Source: JBEKCB01 sp052139675 | GTDB lineage: Bacteria; Planctomycetota; Brocadiia; CAIUPP01 | NCBI GenBank assembly: GCA_052139675.1 | Contig: JBKQWE010000097.1 | Span: forward strand, 1-64,000 | Direction of reading: 5' to 3' | DNA length: 64,000 bases | Part shown: positions 9,501 through 14,965 of the stretch, one piece after another | Layout of the letters: each line of letters starts with the position of its first letter | Numbering within the stretch: the stretch's first letter is position 1 | Made by a program: the position numbers and the translations under genes | Notes under the pieces: model-generated | The model's input: only the letters and a program-made list of their open reading frames with translations | Told to the model about the DNA's origin: nothing | Databases searched by the model: none

Positions 9501-10193
9501 GGGACAAGCGTGAACCTCCAAGCCCCAGCGACGGACCCGGCCGGATACGCCTTCTCGCAATGGACGGTGAACGGCGCGGCGCAGGCTCCCGGACAGAAGT
9601 CCATCACGTTCACGATGGACGGGGCCATGACGGCAGTGGCGCAGTACACAGCGAACGTCGGCTACACGCTCTCCGTGCAGTCCACGCCGCCGGCGACGCT
9701 GGCCATCAGTTCGAGTACGGGCCAGAATGGCACGACGAACTACACGAAGGCCGGGATCGCGTACGGGGCGAGCGTGAATCTCCAAACGCCGGCCACGGAT
9801 CCGGCGGGGTACACCTTCTCGCAGTGGACGGTGAACGGCGCGGCGCAGACGCCCGGGCAGAAATCCGTCACGTTCGCGATGGATGGGATCGTGACGGCGG
9901 TGGCGGAGTACACAGCCAACGCCGCCTATACGCTGACCGTGCAGTCCACGCCGGCGACAGGGCTAAGCATCGGCTCGAGCACGGGGCAGCACGGTAAGAC
10001 GAACTATACGAAGGCCGGAATCGCGTACGGGGCGAGCGTGAATCTCCAAGCGCCGGCCACGGACCCGACGGGGTATGCCTTCTCGCAATGGACGGTGAAC
10101 GGCGCGGCGCAGAGTCCCGGGCAAAAGTCCGTCACGTTCACAATAACTGCGGCCACGACGGCCGTGGCGGTATATGTCAAGCACGTCCCGTAG
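501..10193 (+). CDS. Giant secreted repeat protein: PEGA-like, alpha/alpha-barrel-like, InlB-like repeats and two nested NHL propellers
   Basis: The product is about 3,230 residues. A GTG at 501 sits 7 bases after GAGAGGG; the ATG at 507 is an alternative start. An N-terminal signal peptide (hydrophobic GGLLLWAAL, cleavage near CQAQ) predicts export. Residues about 24-175 form two PEGA-like beta repeats. Residues about 185-660 form a helical domain with paired W/Y-rich helices that resembles the (alpha/alpha) barrels of polysaccharide lyases and epimerases; this assignment is an inference. From residue 663 onward there are 23 InlB-like repeats of about 87 residues (core blocks VQSTPPTGLSI, GGTTNYT, FSQWTVNG, QKSITF, AVAQY). 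Two six-bladed NHL propellers (about residues 997-1273 and 1535-1815) interrupt repeats 4 and 7. No LPXTG, PEP-CTERM or obvious sorting tail is visible. Likely role: surface adhesion or polysaccharide binding. A near-identical paralogue lies upstream. Confidence 0.9.
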   Translation: MVMKKRLGLCVGGLLLWAALCQAQTGSLQVTLGPAGANTAGATWNVDGGVWQTTGATVTGLSAGSHDVYFNYVSGWASPVSTPVTITAGATTPVTGTYLQLAGSLTVQLQPADALAAGAQWNAGGSPWQNGGATIGGLTVGSGCTINYSTIAGWAPPPSASATISSTGATTATAAYLQTAGTPFMTLTPLSTATWNDWFSLWDEDNEHNFNWESTVEIPDNFTAPEGAGEFLDWNIAPALTGFYYGYMATGDTSYVDMMVTCVNEIISLEVIEPDGYPGWPTMDPSMTGVDNLDSYNADSMLGDAAAFRPIVLMACQMTTNPALQAKYGATGQSYIQLAEQLYAKWVSRGGWRDTAGGGMTAVVLPYGMDPTNTTWIDYDTRNDPGNGFSNPANKADEIALWLLAMWDVTGNPEYEVRAAKWFTLMKSQITPNGDGTDAIWDYWQPEGPWDYIATATQETEDGGSIGDPKQWVGIHPNDGYYQTDVQCIVAAFEHGVVFNEADITVLIATAKTGWTGSVDNSEPQAYFNPSNLFSGMLISVLPATGTATAINACYPNSLTSQPISAGAGALNGTIVSVTWDSTSSMGNVVVQPSGLPATPANQVTIATDGNTVIQFLRMWPQLVAYDTQIQQQFEENEDANAGTASNWGSSYDSYYLWLHSTLTVQSTPPTGLSIGSSMGQGYTTNYAIPGQEYSPTVNLQAPAADPAGYTFAEWAVNGTNQTARVKSITFARYGPTTAVAQYLPDATLAVQSTPPTGLSIGSSSGDGGTTNYTVAAVAAGTSVNLTAPATDPAGYTFSQWTVNGTAQTAGLKSITFAMPTAAIAVAQYTPVTYILSVQSTPVSGLSISSNSGYGGTTNYTVGVAYGTSVDLEAPDVDWAGDSFVQWVVNGQGYGSGNTVISFTVTGDTTAWAQYTGDTSVSTLLVLSAPPTGLSIGSSTGDAGTTDYSLLDILPGTTVNLSAPAADPSGYVFSEWTVNGAALTAAQKSVTFSAATDVVWTSGGTGDWQFDYPAAIAVDSLGNVYVANLYNNLIQKFTSAGVFITQWGGFGSGNGQFSYPSGVAIGSAGNVYVTDYDNNRIQVFTSAGAYLTQWGSYGSGSGQFEYPTGIAADSAGNIYVADSYNDRIQEFTSAGEYVAQWGSSGSGNGQFSYPYGVAVDGNGYVYVADSGNSRIQKFTSYGYYLGQWGSMGGGDGQFSYPYGVACDNAGNVYVADTADCLVQEFTSGGTYITQWGGYGSNNGQLEFAEGIAVDKNGEVYVADTANDRIEVFYLNILAVAQYLTNTTLAVQSTPPTGLSIGSSSGDGGTTNYTVSGAAAGTSVNLIAPATDPTGYSFSQWTVNGAAQTAGLKSITFAMPAAATAVAQYTPITYTLAVQSTTLTGLSVGSYSGYGGTTNYTVGGIAYGTSVDLEAPATDSAGDTFVQWVVNGASYGSGNTYVSFALTGATTAVAQYNTLNISTMLVQSTPPTGLSIGSSTSDGGTTNYSVPGIISGSSVNLAAPATDPAGYIFSEWTLNGVAQTAGQKSVTFPAPIAWASWGSSGTGDGQFYSPAGIAVSSAGNVYVADTDNNLVQKFTSAGVFVTQWGGSGSGDGQFEYPYGIAVDTKGNVYVADTGNNRIQKFTSGGTYVAQWGGYGSGNGQFEYPYGIALDSAGNNVYVTDADNYRIQKFTSGGTYVAQWGGQGSGNGQFEFPYGIAFDSTGNNVYVTDVSSDLVQKFTSAGVFVTQWGGFGVGSGQLDYPYGIAVDASSNVYVADAGNARIEEFTSGGAYVIQWGGSGSGNGQLDYPEGVAVDSVGNVYVADTDNDRVQVFYPTILAVAQYLANATLAVQSTPVTGLRIGSSTGDGGTTNYTVSSVAYGTSVNLQAPAANPAGYAFSQWEVNGAAQTAGQKSITFTMAEIATAVAQYTPVYALNVQSTPPTGIVITSGTADGGTTSYTVSSVAYGASVNLQAPATDPAGYAFSQWTVNGSAQTAGQKSITFTMIAAATVVAQYTPVYALTVQSTPPTGIVITSGTADGGTTNYTVSSVAYGASANLAAPATDPGGYTFSQWTLNGAAQSPGQKSIAFTMEGAVTAVAHYTPNMGYALSVKSTPPTGLSIGSSTGQRGTTNCTIPGVGYGASVNLAAPATDPAGYAFSQWTVNGAAQSPGQKSITFTMDAAVTAVAHYTANIGYTLSMQSMPPTGLSIGSYTGHCGTTNCAIPGVCNGTSVNVVAPVTDPAAYTFSRWTVNGAAQSPGQKSITFTMDAAVTAVAHYTANTGYTLTVQSMPPVKQVISSSTGQSGTTNYTKIGVAYGASVNVQAPATDPAGYTFSQWTLNGAAQPDGQKSITFTMDAAVTAVAHYTANIGYTLSVQSVPPGKQVITSSTFHGGVTNYTVPGVAYGTTVNVQAPATDPAGYTFSQWTVNGAAQIPGQKSVTFTMDGAVTAVAEYTANVGYALSVQSTPPVKQVISSSTGQNGTTNYTKTGVANGTSVNLQAPAVDPAGFAFSQWTVNGAAQSPGQKSIMFTMDGVVTAVAEYTANVGYALSVKSTPPTGLSIVSSTGQGGTTNYTKADVVNGTNVNLQAPAADPAGYIFSQWTINGAAQSSGQKSVAFTVDGAMTAVAQYTLNGYALTVESTPPTGLAIGSSTGQKGTTNYYLNKSVADGTSVNLQAPATDPAGYTFLQWMVNGAAQTAGQKSITFAMDGDMTALAQYALNGYTLTMQSMPPTGLSIGSSTGHCGTTNCAISGVCDGTSVNVVAPDTDPAGYTFSQWTLNSAAQSAGEKSITFTMDAAVTAVAHYTANASYTLSVQSTPPAKQVISSSTGQTGTTNYTVPGIGYGASVNVQAPATDPAGYTFSQWTLNGAAQPDGQKSITFTMDAAVTAIAHYTANTGHTLSVQSAPPAKQVITSSTFHGGVTNYTVADLAYGTSVNVQAPATDPAGYTFSQWTVNGAAQSPGQRSVTFTMDGAATAVAEYTANVSYTLTVQSTPPAKQVISSSTGQNGTTNYTKAGVGNGTSVNLQAPATDPAGYAFSQWTVNGAAQAPGQKSITFTMDGAMTAVAQYTANVGYTLSVQSTPPATLAISSSTGQNGTTNYTKAGIAYGASVNLQTPATDPAGYTFSQWTVNGAAQTPGQKSVTFAMDGIVTAVAEYTANAAYTLTVQSTPATGLSIGSSTGQHGKTNYTKAGIAYGASVNLQAPATDPTGYAFSQWTVNGAAQSPGQKSVTFTITAATTAVAVYVKHVP
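2745..5987 (+). repeat. Tandem duplication of a three-repeat plus NHL-propeller supramodule
   Basis: The segment 2745-4361 (1,617 bp) contains repeats 2-4 and the first propeller. The segment 4362-5987 (1,626 bp) contains repeats 5-7 and the second propeller. Order and signature match unit by unit: SSSGDGG first, SGYGG with a V-D-L-E-A block second, then the propeller-bearing unit. This is a whole-module duplication inside the gene at 501. Confidence 0.8.
7032..10193 (+). repeat. Exact-length duplication of a six-repeat block (2 x 1,581 bp)
   Basis: Repeats 12-17 (7032-8612) and 18-23 (8613-10193) are each 1,581 bp. The second block ends exactly at the stop codon. Equivalent units carry the same diagnostic residues: GHCG with NC in units 12/18, KQVISS in 13/19, FHGG in 14/20 and KQVISSSTGQNG in 15/21. 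Confidence 0.75.
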
Positions 10194-10427
10194 CACTGCG
10201 AACTGCACAAATCCTGTCGGCCGGATCATTGCCGGTTAAATGGCGATACGGTCGCCGACGCCCGGCAAGACCGCGACCGAAGAGGGTGGGCCGCCGGGCA
10301 ATAATACCGTCCCCGCGCCGAAGCTCGCGCGGTTGGAGCTATCTCCCGTTATCGCAACCATCTGTTTCACATGCGCGGATTGAAGTCCCGCCGGGCACAT
10401 TTCTAATGAGACGGACGCGACAGAACA

Positions 10428-10727
10428 ATGGCTCCGCACGGCGTGACTTCCCTTTGGGAATTGCTGCTCGCGGTATTGGCGGTCAACGTCCCCTTCGGAT
10501 TCTGGCGAGCCGGGGTGAAGAAGTTTTCGCTCCCCTGGTTTGCGGCCGTGCATGTTCCGGTTGTCATCGGCGTCGGTCTGCGCGTTCTGGCGAAAGTGGG
10601 CTGGAGCTTTGCCGCCTTCCCGGCGTTGGTCGGTTGTTTCTTCCTGGGGCAGTTCCTTGGCGGGCGACTCCGCAAGCTGTGGAAGAAGAGAGGACCGCCC
10701 GACGAGCCGCGCGGCCGCCAAGTCTAG
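10428..10727 (+). CDS. Small integral membrane protein, hypothetical
   Basis: This encodes 99 residues from an ATG at 10428. Three hydrophobic stretches (about residues 8-24, 36-53 and 59-79) alternate with basic loops, and the tail is strongly basic (RLRKLWKKRG), which favours a cytoplasmic C-terminus. No family is recognised. It stands alone between the giant repeat gene and a convergent cytochrome gene, and its ribosome binding site is weak. Composition and membrane topology support a real gene, but function cannot be stated. Confidence 0.6.
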   Translation: MAPHGVTSLWELLLAVLAVNVPFGFWRAGVKKFSLPWFAAVHVPVVIGVGLRVLAKVGWSFAAFPALVGCFFLGQFLGGRLRKLWKKRGPPDEPRGRQV

Positions 10728-10849
10728 CGGTCGCCGATTTTACGGTTTATGCCGGTCGGCTGACCCTGATGTGGACGATTTGCCCGGCGACTTGCCCACC
10801 GTCTGTGTGGCAGGCTCGTTGGCGAGCGGCCATCTGAAACCCCGCTTAA

Positions 10850-11371
10850 TCATCCTCCTGCCGGGCTCAGGCTCTGGTAATCCTTGGCCGACATGCCGGC
10901 CAACCTCTTGACGAACGAGGCGATCAGCCATCGGTCTTTCTCGTGGAGGCTTCCCGTGAAGGCCGGCATCCCTGTGTCCTTGATCCCGTTCGAGACGATC
11001 CAGTAGACCTCCGCCATGCTCAGGTCGGCCGCCGCCTTCGAGAGCTCCGGCGCGGACGGGTAAAGCCCCTTGCCGATGGCCGTAGGCTCGACGCCCGGCG
11101 CGCCGTGGCACATGGCGCAGAGGTTGGTGTCGAATTCCTGAAAGCCCTCCCGTCCGCTCGCCTTCAGCGCCGCCTCCGGCGGAGTCAGCCCGGCGGCGCG
11201 CACCTCAACGGACCGGTCCTCCGCCGCGAAGAGAACGCGCTCGACCAGCTTGGAATGCGGCGAGGTGGCGGCCACGTTGTACGCGCCGGTCGCGATGACG
11301 ATGAACGCGCCGGCCGCCGACAGGACCGCTGCCGAGACCAGGGTAACTGCCACGGTCGTCCTGGTTTTCAT
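10850..11371 (-). CDS. Membrane-anchored mono-haem c-type cytochrome
   Basis: The start is the ATG at 11371, which has GGAG 7 bases upstream; the frame continues further upstream without ribosome-binding support. The 173-residue product has an N-terminal hydrophobic segment (about residues 7-28, signal or anchor). It has one haem motif CAMCH (C85, C88, H89) followed by a likely distal Met ligand in the GMPAF block (M135), the pattern of class I cytochrome c. It acts as a periplasmic electron carrier. The gene starts 32 bases after the stop of the superoxide-reductase-like gene on the same strand, so the two are probably co-transcribed and the cytochrome may exchange electrons with that iron protein. 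Confidence 0.88.
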   Translation of the reverse strand: MKTRTTVAVTLVSAAVLSAAGAFIVIATGAYNVAATSPHSKLVERVLFAAEDRSVEVRAAGLTPPEAALKASGREGFQEFDTNLCAMCHGAPGVEPTAIGKGLYPSAPELSKAAADLSMAEVYWIVSNGIKDTGMPAFTGSLHEKDRWLIASFVKRLAGMSAKDYQSLSPAGG

Positions 11372-11403
11372 GCCCAACTCCGTTTCAGGCAGACGTCGCC
11401 GCG

Positions 11404-11856
11404 TCACTTGACGTCTGTTTCACCCATCCAAATGCCGTGGATATTGCAGCGACTGAATGCCCTAATCTTGTCCGGCGCGGTGGTCAGCGTGAACGTCGCG
11501 ATCGGCGCCGGGTCGGTGGCCACGAAGCCCTTTTTGCCCAGGACGTTGCCCTTGCCGTCTTCGATCCTGATCCACATGATGTAATGCGGGACTTCCGCAT
11601 TCATCGGGTGGTCGTCAATCTTGACCGTAACTTTCAGCCCGTCGGCTGTCTTTTTGCAGGTGATCTGCGGCAGGTGAGCCTTGGCCACACCGGCATTCCA
11701 CGGGCCGAAGAAGTCCTTCGAATAAACCGTCTCCTTCGTCGGTTCCGCTGCCGCCGCCGTTGATCCCGGTCCACTGCCGCTGCGTCCGGCGCCGGCGATC
11801 GGCAGGAACGCCAGCACTAATGCAATCAGCGCCGCGTGAGTGAAATGCCTGGCCAT
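11404..11856 (-). CDS. Exported desulfoferrodoxin/superoxide-reductase-like iron protein
   Basis: The ATG at 11856 follows a strong AGGAGG, so it is preferred over the longer frame. The 150-residue protein has a signal peptide (hydrophobic ALIALVLAFLPIAG) and then the superoxide reductase iron-site pattern: H61 in KAHLP, H83 in DDHPM, H91 in PHYIMW, C137 and H140 in RCNIHGIW. These match the four-His one-Cys Fe centre of neelaredoxin/desulfoferrodoxin. The N-terminal rubredoxin-like desulforedoxin domain of class I enzymes is absent. The expected reaction is reduction of superoxide to hydrogen peroxide. Export is less usual for this family and suggests a periplasmic role, with the downstream cytochrome c as possible electron partner. 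Confidence 0.85.
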   Translation of the reverse strand: MARHFTHAALIALVLAFLPIAGAGRSGSGPGSTAAAAEPTKETVYSKDFFGPWNAGVAKAHLPQITCKKTADGLKVTVKIDDHPMNAEVPHYIMWIRIEDGKGNVLGKKGFVATDPAPIATFTLTTAPDKIRAFSRCNIHGIWMGETDVK

Positions 11857-11909
11857 CGTGTGCCTCCTTTGTCCCATGCCCCGAAAATGCCCCTGTGCCC
11901 GCTAGTCTC

Positions 11910-11938
11910 ATTGGAGCAACATCCGAGCGCCTAGTCAA
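11910..11938 (-). promoter_or_regulatory. Candidate sigma70 promoter for the superoxide-reductase-like/cytochrome pair
   Basis: On the minus strand there is TTGACT (11938-11933), a 17-base spacer, then TCCAAT (11915-11910). The -35 box matches 5 of 6 consensus bases and the -10 box 4 of 6. It lies about 55 bases before the start at 11856. Confidence 0.4.
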
Positions 11939-12067
11939 GACCATGGACGGGCAAATCGCAGTGCTCTAAGACACTGGTCGGGCTTGTGTTCGGCCTGAAC
12001 CCGTGATAGCCTGAATTGCAGAGCGGCAGTTGGGGGAAAGTCAGGGACGACTTCAGAGGGGCAAGCA

Positions 12068-12265
12068 ATGACCGGCGATCACACGGCCCGCGCGCAGGGA
12101 ATTGACATTACGCTGGCGGTGCAACCCAGAAAGATCTCCGCGGAGCAAATGCGGGGAGTCCGGGAAAGGACTCCCGCCACCCGCACGACGAACTGGCGCG
12201 GAGAATATGAAAAGAACCCGGCTCTGCGCGAGGAGTTCCTGGTCGCGTGCGGGCTGAGGCGATGA
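12068..12265 (+). CDS. Small hypothetical protein upstream of an FAD oxidoreductase
   Basis: This encodes 65 residues with an ATG at 12068 after GAGGGG at good spacing. The protein is charged, with no membrane segment and no recognised motif. It ends 22 bases before the oxidoreductase at 12288 and is co-directional with it, so the two may form an operon. The ribosome binding site and context support it; the short length leaves doubt. Confidence 0.45.
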   Translation: MTGDHTARAQGIDITLAVQPRKISAEQMRGVRERTPATRTTNWRGEYEKNPALREEFLVACGLRR

Positions 12266-12287
12266 TTGCCATTAGGGAGGACCGGCC

Positions 12288-13493
12288 ATGGCCGAACACG
12301 CGTGTCATTACCTGATCGTCGGCGGAGGACTGGCGGGCGCGTCGGCCGTTGAAGGGATCCGCGAACTCGACCCGAAGCGCTCCATCGCGATCATCGGGGC
12401 GGAGGAGCATCTGCCTTATGACCGCCCGCCGCTTTCCAAGAAGCTCTGGTTCGGAAAGAAGCAGGTCAAGGACATCTTCCTTCACGACCGCGCCTTCTAC
12501 GATCAAAACGGCGTCACGCTGTTCACGGGCCGGCGCGCAGTGGCGCTGGACGCGAAGAGTAAAACGGTCGCCGACAGCCATGGCGACAGCCATCGCTTCG
12601 AGAAGCTGCTCATGGCGACCGGGGCGGCGCCGCAAGTCCTTCCGATTCCCGGCGGAGACTTGGACGGAATCTGCTATTACCGGACCCTTGACGACTATCA
12701 GCGCATGCGGCGCGAGGCCGCGGAAGGCAAGTCGGCGGTGGTCGTCGGAGGCGGGTTTATCGGATCGGAAATGGCCGCCGCGCTCTGCGTCAACAAAGTC
12801 AAAGTCACCATGATTTACCCGTCGGCGCATCTCTGCGGCCGGGTGTTTCCGGAAAGCCTGGGATTGGCCATGGAGCGCCTCTTCCAGAGCCGCGGTATCC
12901 GAATCCTCAAGGGTCAGAAGCCCGCCTCATTTGCGCGGAAGGGGCCGCGGTTTGTCGTCCAGACCGGCAGCGGCGAGAGAATCGAAGCTGACCTTGTGAT
13001 CGTCGGCGTCGGCGTCAAACCCGCCATCGCCCTGGCCGAACGGGCCGGCCTAGCCACGGGCGACGGCATCGTCGTCAACGAGTATCTCCAGACTTCCCAT
13101 CCGGACATCTGCGCAGCCGGCGATATCGCCCGGTTCCCGTATCAGGCGATGGGCTATCAGGCGCGCATGGAGCACTGGGATAACGCCCTGAACCAGGGCA
13201 AGCACGCTGGCCGGAACATGGCCGGGGCGCATGAGAGCTTCACCTACATGCCGTACTTCTTCTCCGACCTCTTCGAATTCGGATACGAGGCCGTCGGCCT
13301 CGTGGACTCGACTTTGCAGGTCTTCGCCGACTGGCAGAAAGAAAACGAGAAGGGCGTCCTCTACTATCTCAAGGACGGGAAAGTCCGGGGCGCCATGATG
13401 TGCAACGTGTGGGACAAGGTGCCCGCCGCCCGCGACTTGATCCGGAAGGCCGAAGCGGTCACGCCGGAAAAGCTTCGCGGCGCCATCGCCTGA
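12288..13493 (+). CDS. FAD/NAD(P)-dependent oxidoreductase (AIF/ferredoxin-reductase-like)
   Basis: The 401-residue protein starts at an ATG preceded by GGGAGG. It shows the two-dinucleotide-fold order of the pyridine nucleotide-disulfide oxidoreductase family: an FAD Rossmann motif GGGLAGAS near residue 12, an NAD(P) motif VVVGGGFIGSE near 149, and the second FAD motif AAGDIARF near 277. No redox-active CxxxxC is seen, so it is not a glutaredoxin- or lipoamide-type enzyme. The C-terminal 100 residues resemble the reductase C-terminal domain of AIF-like and putidaredoxin-reductase-like proteins. A likely role is electron transfer from NAD(P)H to an iron-sulfur or haem partner. It precedes the pterin/folate cluster by 20 bases, so co-expression is possible. 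Confidence 0.88.
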   Translation: MAEHACHYLIVGGGLAGASAVEGIRELDPKRSIAIIGAEEHLPYDRPPLSKKLWFGKKQVKDIFLHDRAFYDQNGVTLFTGRRAVALDAKSKTVADSHGDSHRFEKLLMATGAAPQVLPIPGGDLDGICYYRTLDDYQRMRREAAEGKSAVVVGGGFIGSEMAAALCVNKVKVTMIYPSAHLCGRVFPESLGLAMERLFQSRGIRILKGQKPASFARKGPRFVVQTGSGERIEADLVIVGVGVKPAIALAERAGLATGDGIVVNEYLQTSHPDICAAGDIARFPYQAMGYQARMEHWDNALNQGKHAGRNMAGAHESFTYMPYFFSDLFEFGYEAVGLVDSTLQVFADWQKENEKGVLYYLKDGKVRGAMMCNVWDKVPAARDLIRKAEAVTPEKLRGAIA

Positions 13494-13513
13494 TCCGAAC
13501 CAAAGAGGGTGCA

Positions 13514-13858
13514 ATGGAACTTGCCGACGAGCAGTGCAAACTGGTCCGCGCCGCCGCGCCGCTGTCGCCGCAGGAAGCGCGCGAGTTGGCCCGGAGCGTG
13601 CCGCAATGGTCGCTTGCGGAGAAGCAGATCGAGCGCGAGTTCAAGTTCAGCGATTTCCGCCAGGCCATGGCGTTCGTCAACCGAGTGGCCGACCTCGCCG
13701 AAGAGCAGGGCCATCATCCCGACATCTTCATCTCGTACAGCCGCGTCCGACTGACCCTTTCGACGCACAAGGTCGGCGGGCTGTCGCGGAGCGATTTTAT
13801 TCTCGCGGCGAAGTTCAATCGGGCCGCGGGTGAGGCCGGTCCATCCACCGGGGGTTGA
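13514..13858 (+). CDS. phhB: Pterin-4a-carbinolamine dehydratase (PCD/DCoH/PhhB family)
   Basis: This encodes 114 residues. The ATG at 13514 follows GAGGGT; a longer frame to 13400 overlaps the previous gene and is not used. The family signature is clear: GHHPD (H67, H68), then Y-x-x-V, then L-x-T-H (H85), which are the conserved catalytic histidine region of 4a-hydroxytetrahydrobiopterin dehydratases. The enzyme dehydrates 4a-hydroxy-tetrahydropterins. No aromatic amino acid hydroxylase is nearby. Instead it directly precedes three pterin/folate genes, which suggests a role in folate or other reduced-pterin metabolism. Confidence 0.92.
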   Translation: MELADEQCKLVRAAAPLSPQEARELARSVPQWSLAEKQIEREFKFSDFRQAMAFVNRVADLAEEQGHHPDIFISYSRVRLTLSTHKVGGLSRSDFILAAKFNRAAGEAGPSTGG

Positions 13859-13863
13859 GAGCG

Positions 13864-14625
13864 ATGCCGCAGGGCCGATTGCAGGGCCGGACGGCGCTGG
13901 TGACCGGCGCGGGCAGGCGGATCGGGCGAGCCATCGCCCGGGCGCTGGCGCAAGCCGGCGTGAACGTCGCGGTCCACTACTGCTCGTCCGGGAGCGAGGC
14001 GAGCCGGTTCGTCGAGGAGCTGAGAGGACATAGCGTCCACGCCTGGGCGGTCCGCGCCGATTTCAACCAACCGGCGGAGACCGAAACTCTGATCGCGAGA
14101 ACGTTGGAGGAGACCCATTCGCTCGACATCCTCGTCAACAACGCGGCGATTTTCCTGCCCGGGACAATCCGCGATGTGGACTTCGCCGGCCTGATGGAGC
14201 ACATGCGGGTGAACGCGTGGACGCCGCTCCTCCTCAGCCGCGAGTTCGCCCGGCTGGCCGGCGCGGGCAAGATCGTCAACCTGCTCGATGCGCGCATCGC
14301 CGCCGGCGACTCCGCGCACGTGGCCTACCTCCTGAGCAAGCAAGCCCTTGCCGGCCTGACCCGCATGATGGCTCTTGAGTTCGCGCCGCGGATCACGGTA
14401 AACGGCATCGCGCCGGGGCCCATCCTGCCGCCGGCGGGAAAGGGCGAGGAATACCTGCGGCAAATCTCCGAGACTGTGCCCCTCCAGCGGCACGGCGAGC
14501 CGGCCGACATTGCCGCCGCCGTTCTCTACCTGCTCGAGAGCGATTTTGTCACCGGCCAGATCCTCTACGTGGACGGCGGGCAACATCTGAAGGAGCATCC
14601 GGGTGGATCGAATCCTGATTCGTGA
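13864..14625 (+). CDS. SDR-family pteridine reductase / dihydromonapterin reductase (FolM/PTR1 type)
   Basis: The 253-residue protein is taken from the ATG at 13864; a TTG at 13855 is an alternative. It has the SDR cofactor motif in pteridine-reductase form (TGAGRRIG at 15-22, with Arg in place of a small residue), NNAA at about 92-95, and the active site D142, Y155, K159. The Asp replacing the usual catalytic Ser, and the D-x12-Y-x3-K spacing, match PTR1/FolM enzymes. The reaction is NADPH-dependent reduction of dihydropterins, possibly including dihydrofolate. It starts 5 bases after PCD and overlaps folB by 23 bases, so it belongs to one folate operon. It may substitute for a classical dihydrofolate reductase, which is not seen here. 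Confidence 0.85.
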   Translation: MPQGRLQGRTALVTGAGRRIGRAIARALAQAGVNVAVHYCSSGSEASRFVEELRGHSVHAWAVRADFNQPAETETLIARTLEETHSLDILVNNAAIFLPGTIRDVDFAGLMEHMRVNAWTPLLLSREFARLAGAGKIVNLLDARIAAGDSAHVAYLLSKQALAGLTRMMALEFAPRITVNGIAPGPILPPAGKGEEYLRQISETVPLQRHGEPADIAAAVLYLLESDFVTGQILYVDGGQHLKEHPGGSNPDS

Positions 14626-14965
14626 CCTTCGCGCGCGCTGCATCGTCGGCGTCAATGAGGATGAGCGCCGCGAAAAGCAGGACGTGACGGTCAACCTGAC
14701 TTTGTTCGCCGACCTCGGTCCGGCGGGGCGAACCGACCGGATGGAGGATACCGTGGACTATCGCGCCGTCAAGAAGCGCGTCCTCGCGGTGATCGAGGCG
14801 TCGCAGTTCTTCCTCGTCGAAGCGCTGGCGGAGGCCATCGCGAATGTCTGCCTGGACGAACCGAAGGTCCAAAAGGCCCGCGTCCGGGTCGAGAAACCCT
14901 CCGCCCTCCGATTCGCCCGGAGCGTCGGTGTGAGGATTACGCGCGAGCGAGAGCACCGCCCATGA
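14603..14965 (+). CDS. folB: Dihydroneopterin aldolase
   Basis: This encodes 120 residues from a GTG at 14603, with AAGGAG about 9 bases upstream inside the preceding gene. The protein has the FolB tunnelling fold pattern: an N-terminal IRDLRARCIVGVNEDER block with the substrate-binding region, then the DTVDYRAV block typical of the family, and an FFLVEALAEAIA helix. It converts dihydroneopterin to 6-hydroxymethyl-dihydropterin plus glycolaldehyde, the step before FolK. It overlaps the SDR gene by 23 bases and folK by 4 bases (ATGA), implying translational coupling. Confidence 0.92.
   Translation: MDRILIRDLRARCIVGVNEDERREKQDVTVNLTLFADLGPAGRTDRMEDTVDYRAVKKRVLAVIEASQFFLVEALAEAIANVCLDEPKVQKARVRVEKPSALRFARSVGVRITREREHRP

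Larger units (their letters stand above)
2487..10193 (+). repeat. Array of 23 InlB-like coding repeats, about 261-264 bp each
   Basis: Units begin near 2487, 2745, 3005, 3265, 4362, 4624, 4880, 5988, 6244, 6504, 6765, 7032, 7290, 7558, 7820, 8085, 8346, 8613, 8871, 9138, 9400, 9666 and 9930. Each encodes about 87 residues, apart from units 4 and 7, which are enlarged by inserted NHL propellers. Unit boundaries were read from the recurring VQSTPP-like block and are accurate to a few codons. Confidence 0.9.

Noticed and set aside
2480..10193. CRISPR array suspected because of regular periodicity
   Set aside because: The period of about 262 bp is a multiple of three and encodes conserved protein blocks; there are no short identical repeats with unique spacers and no cas genes.
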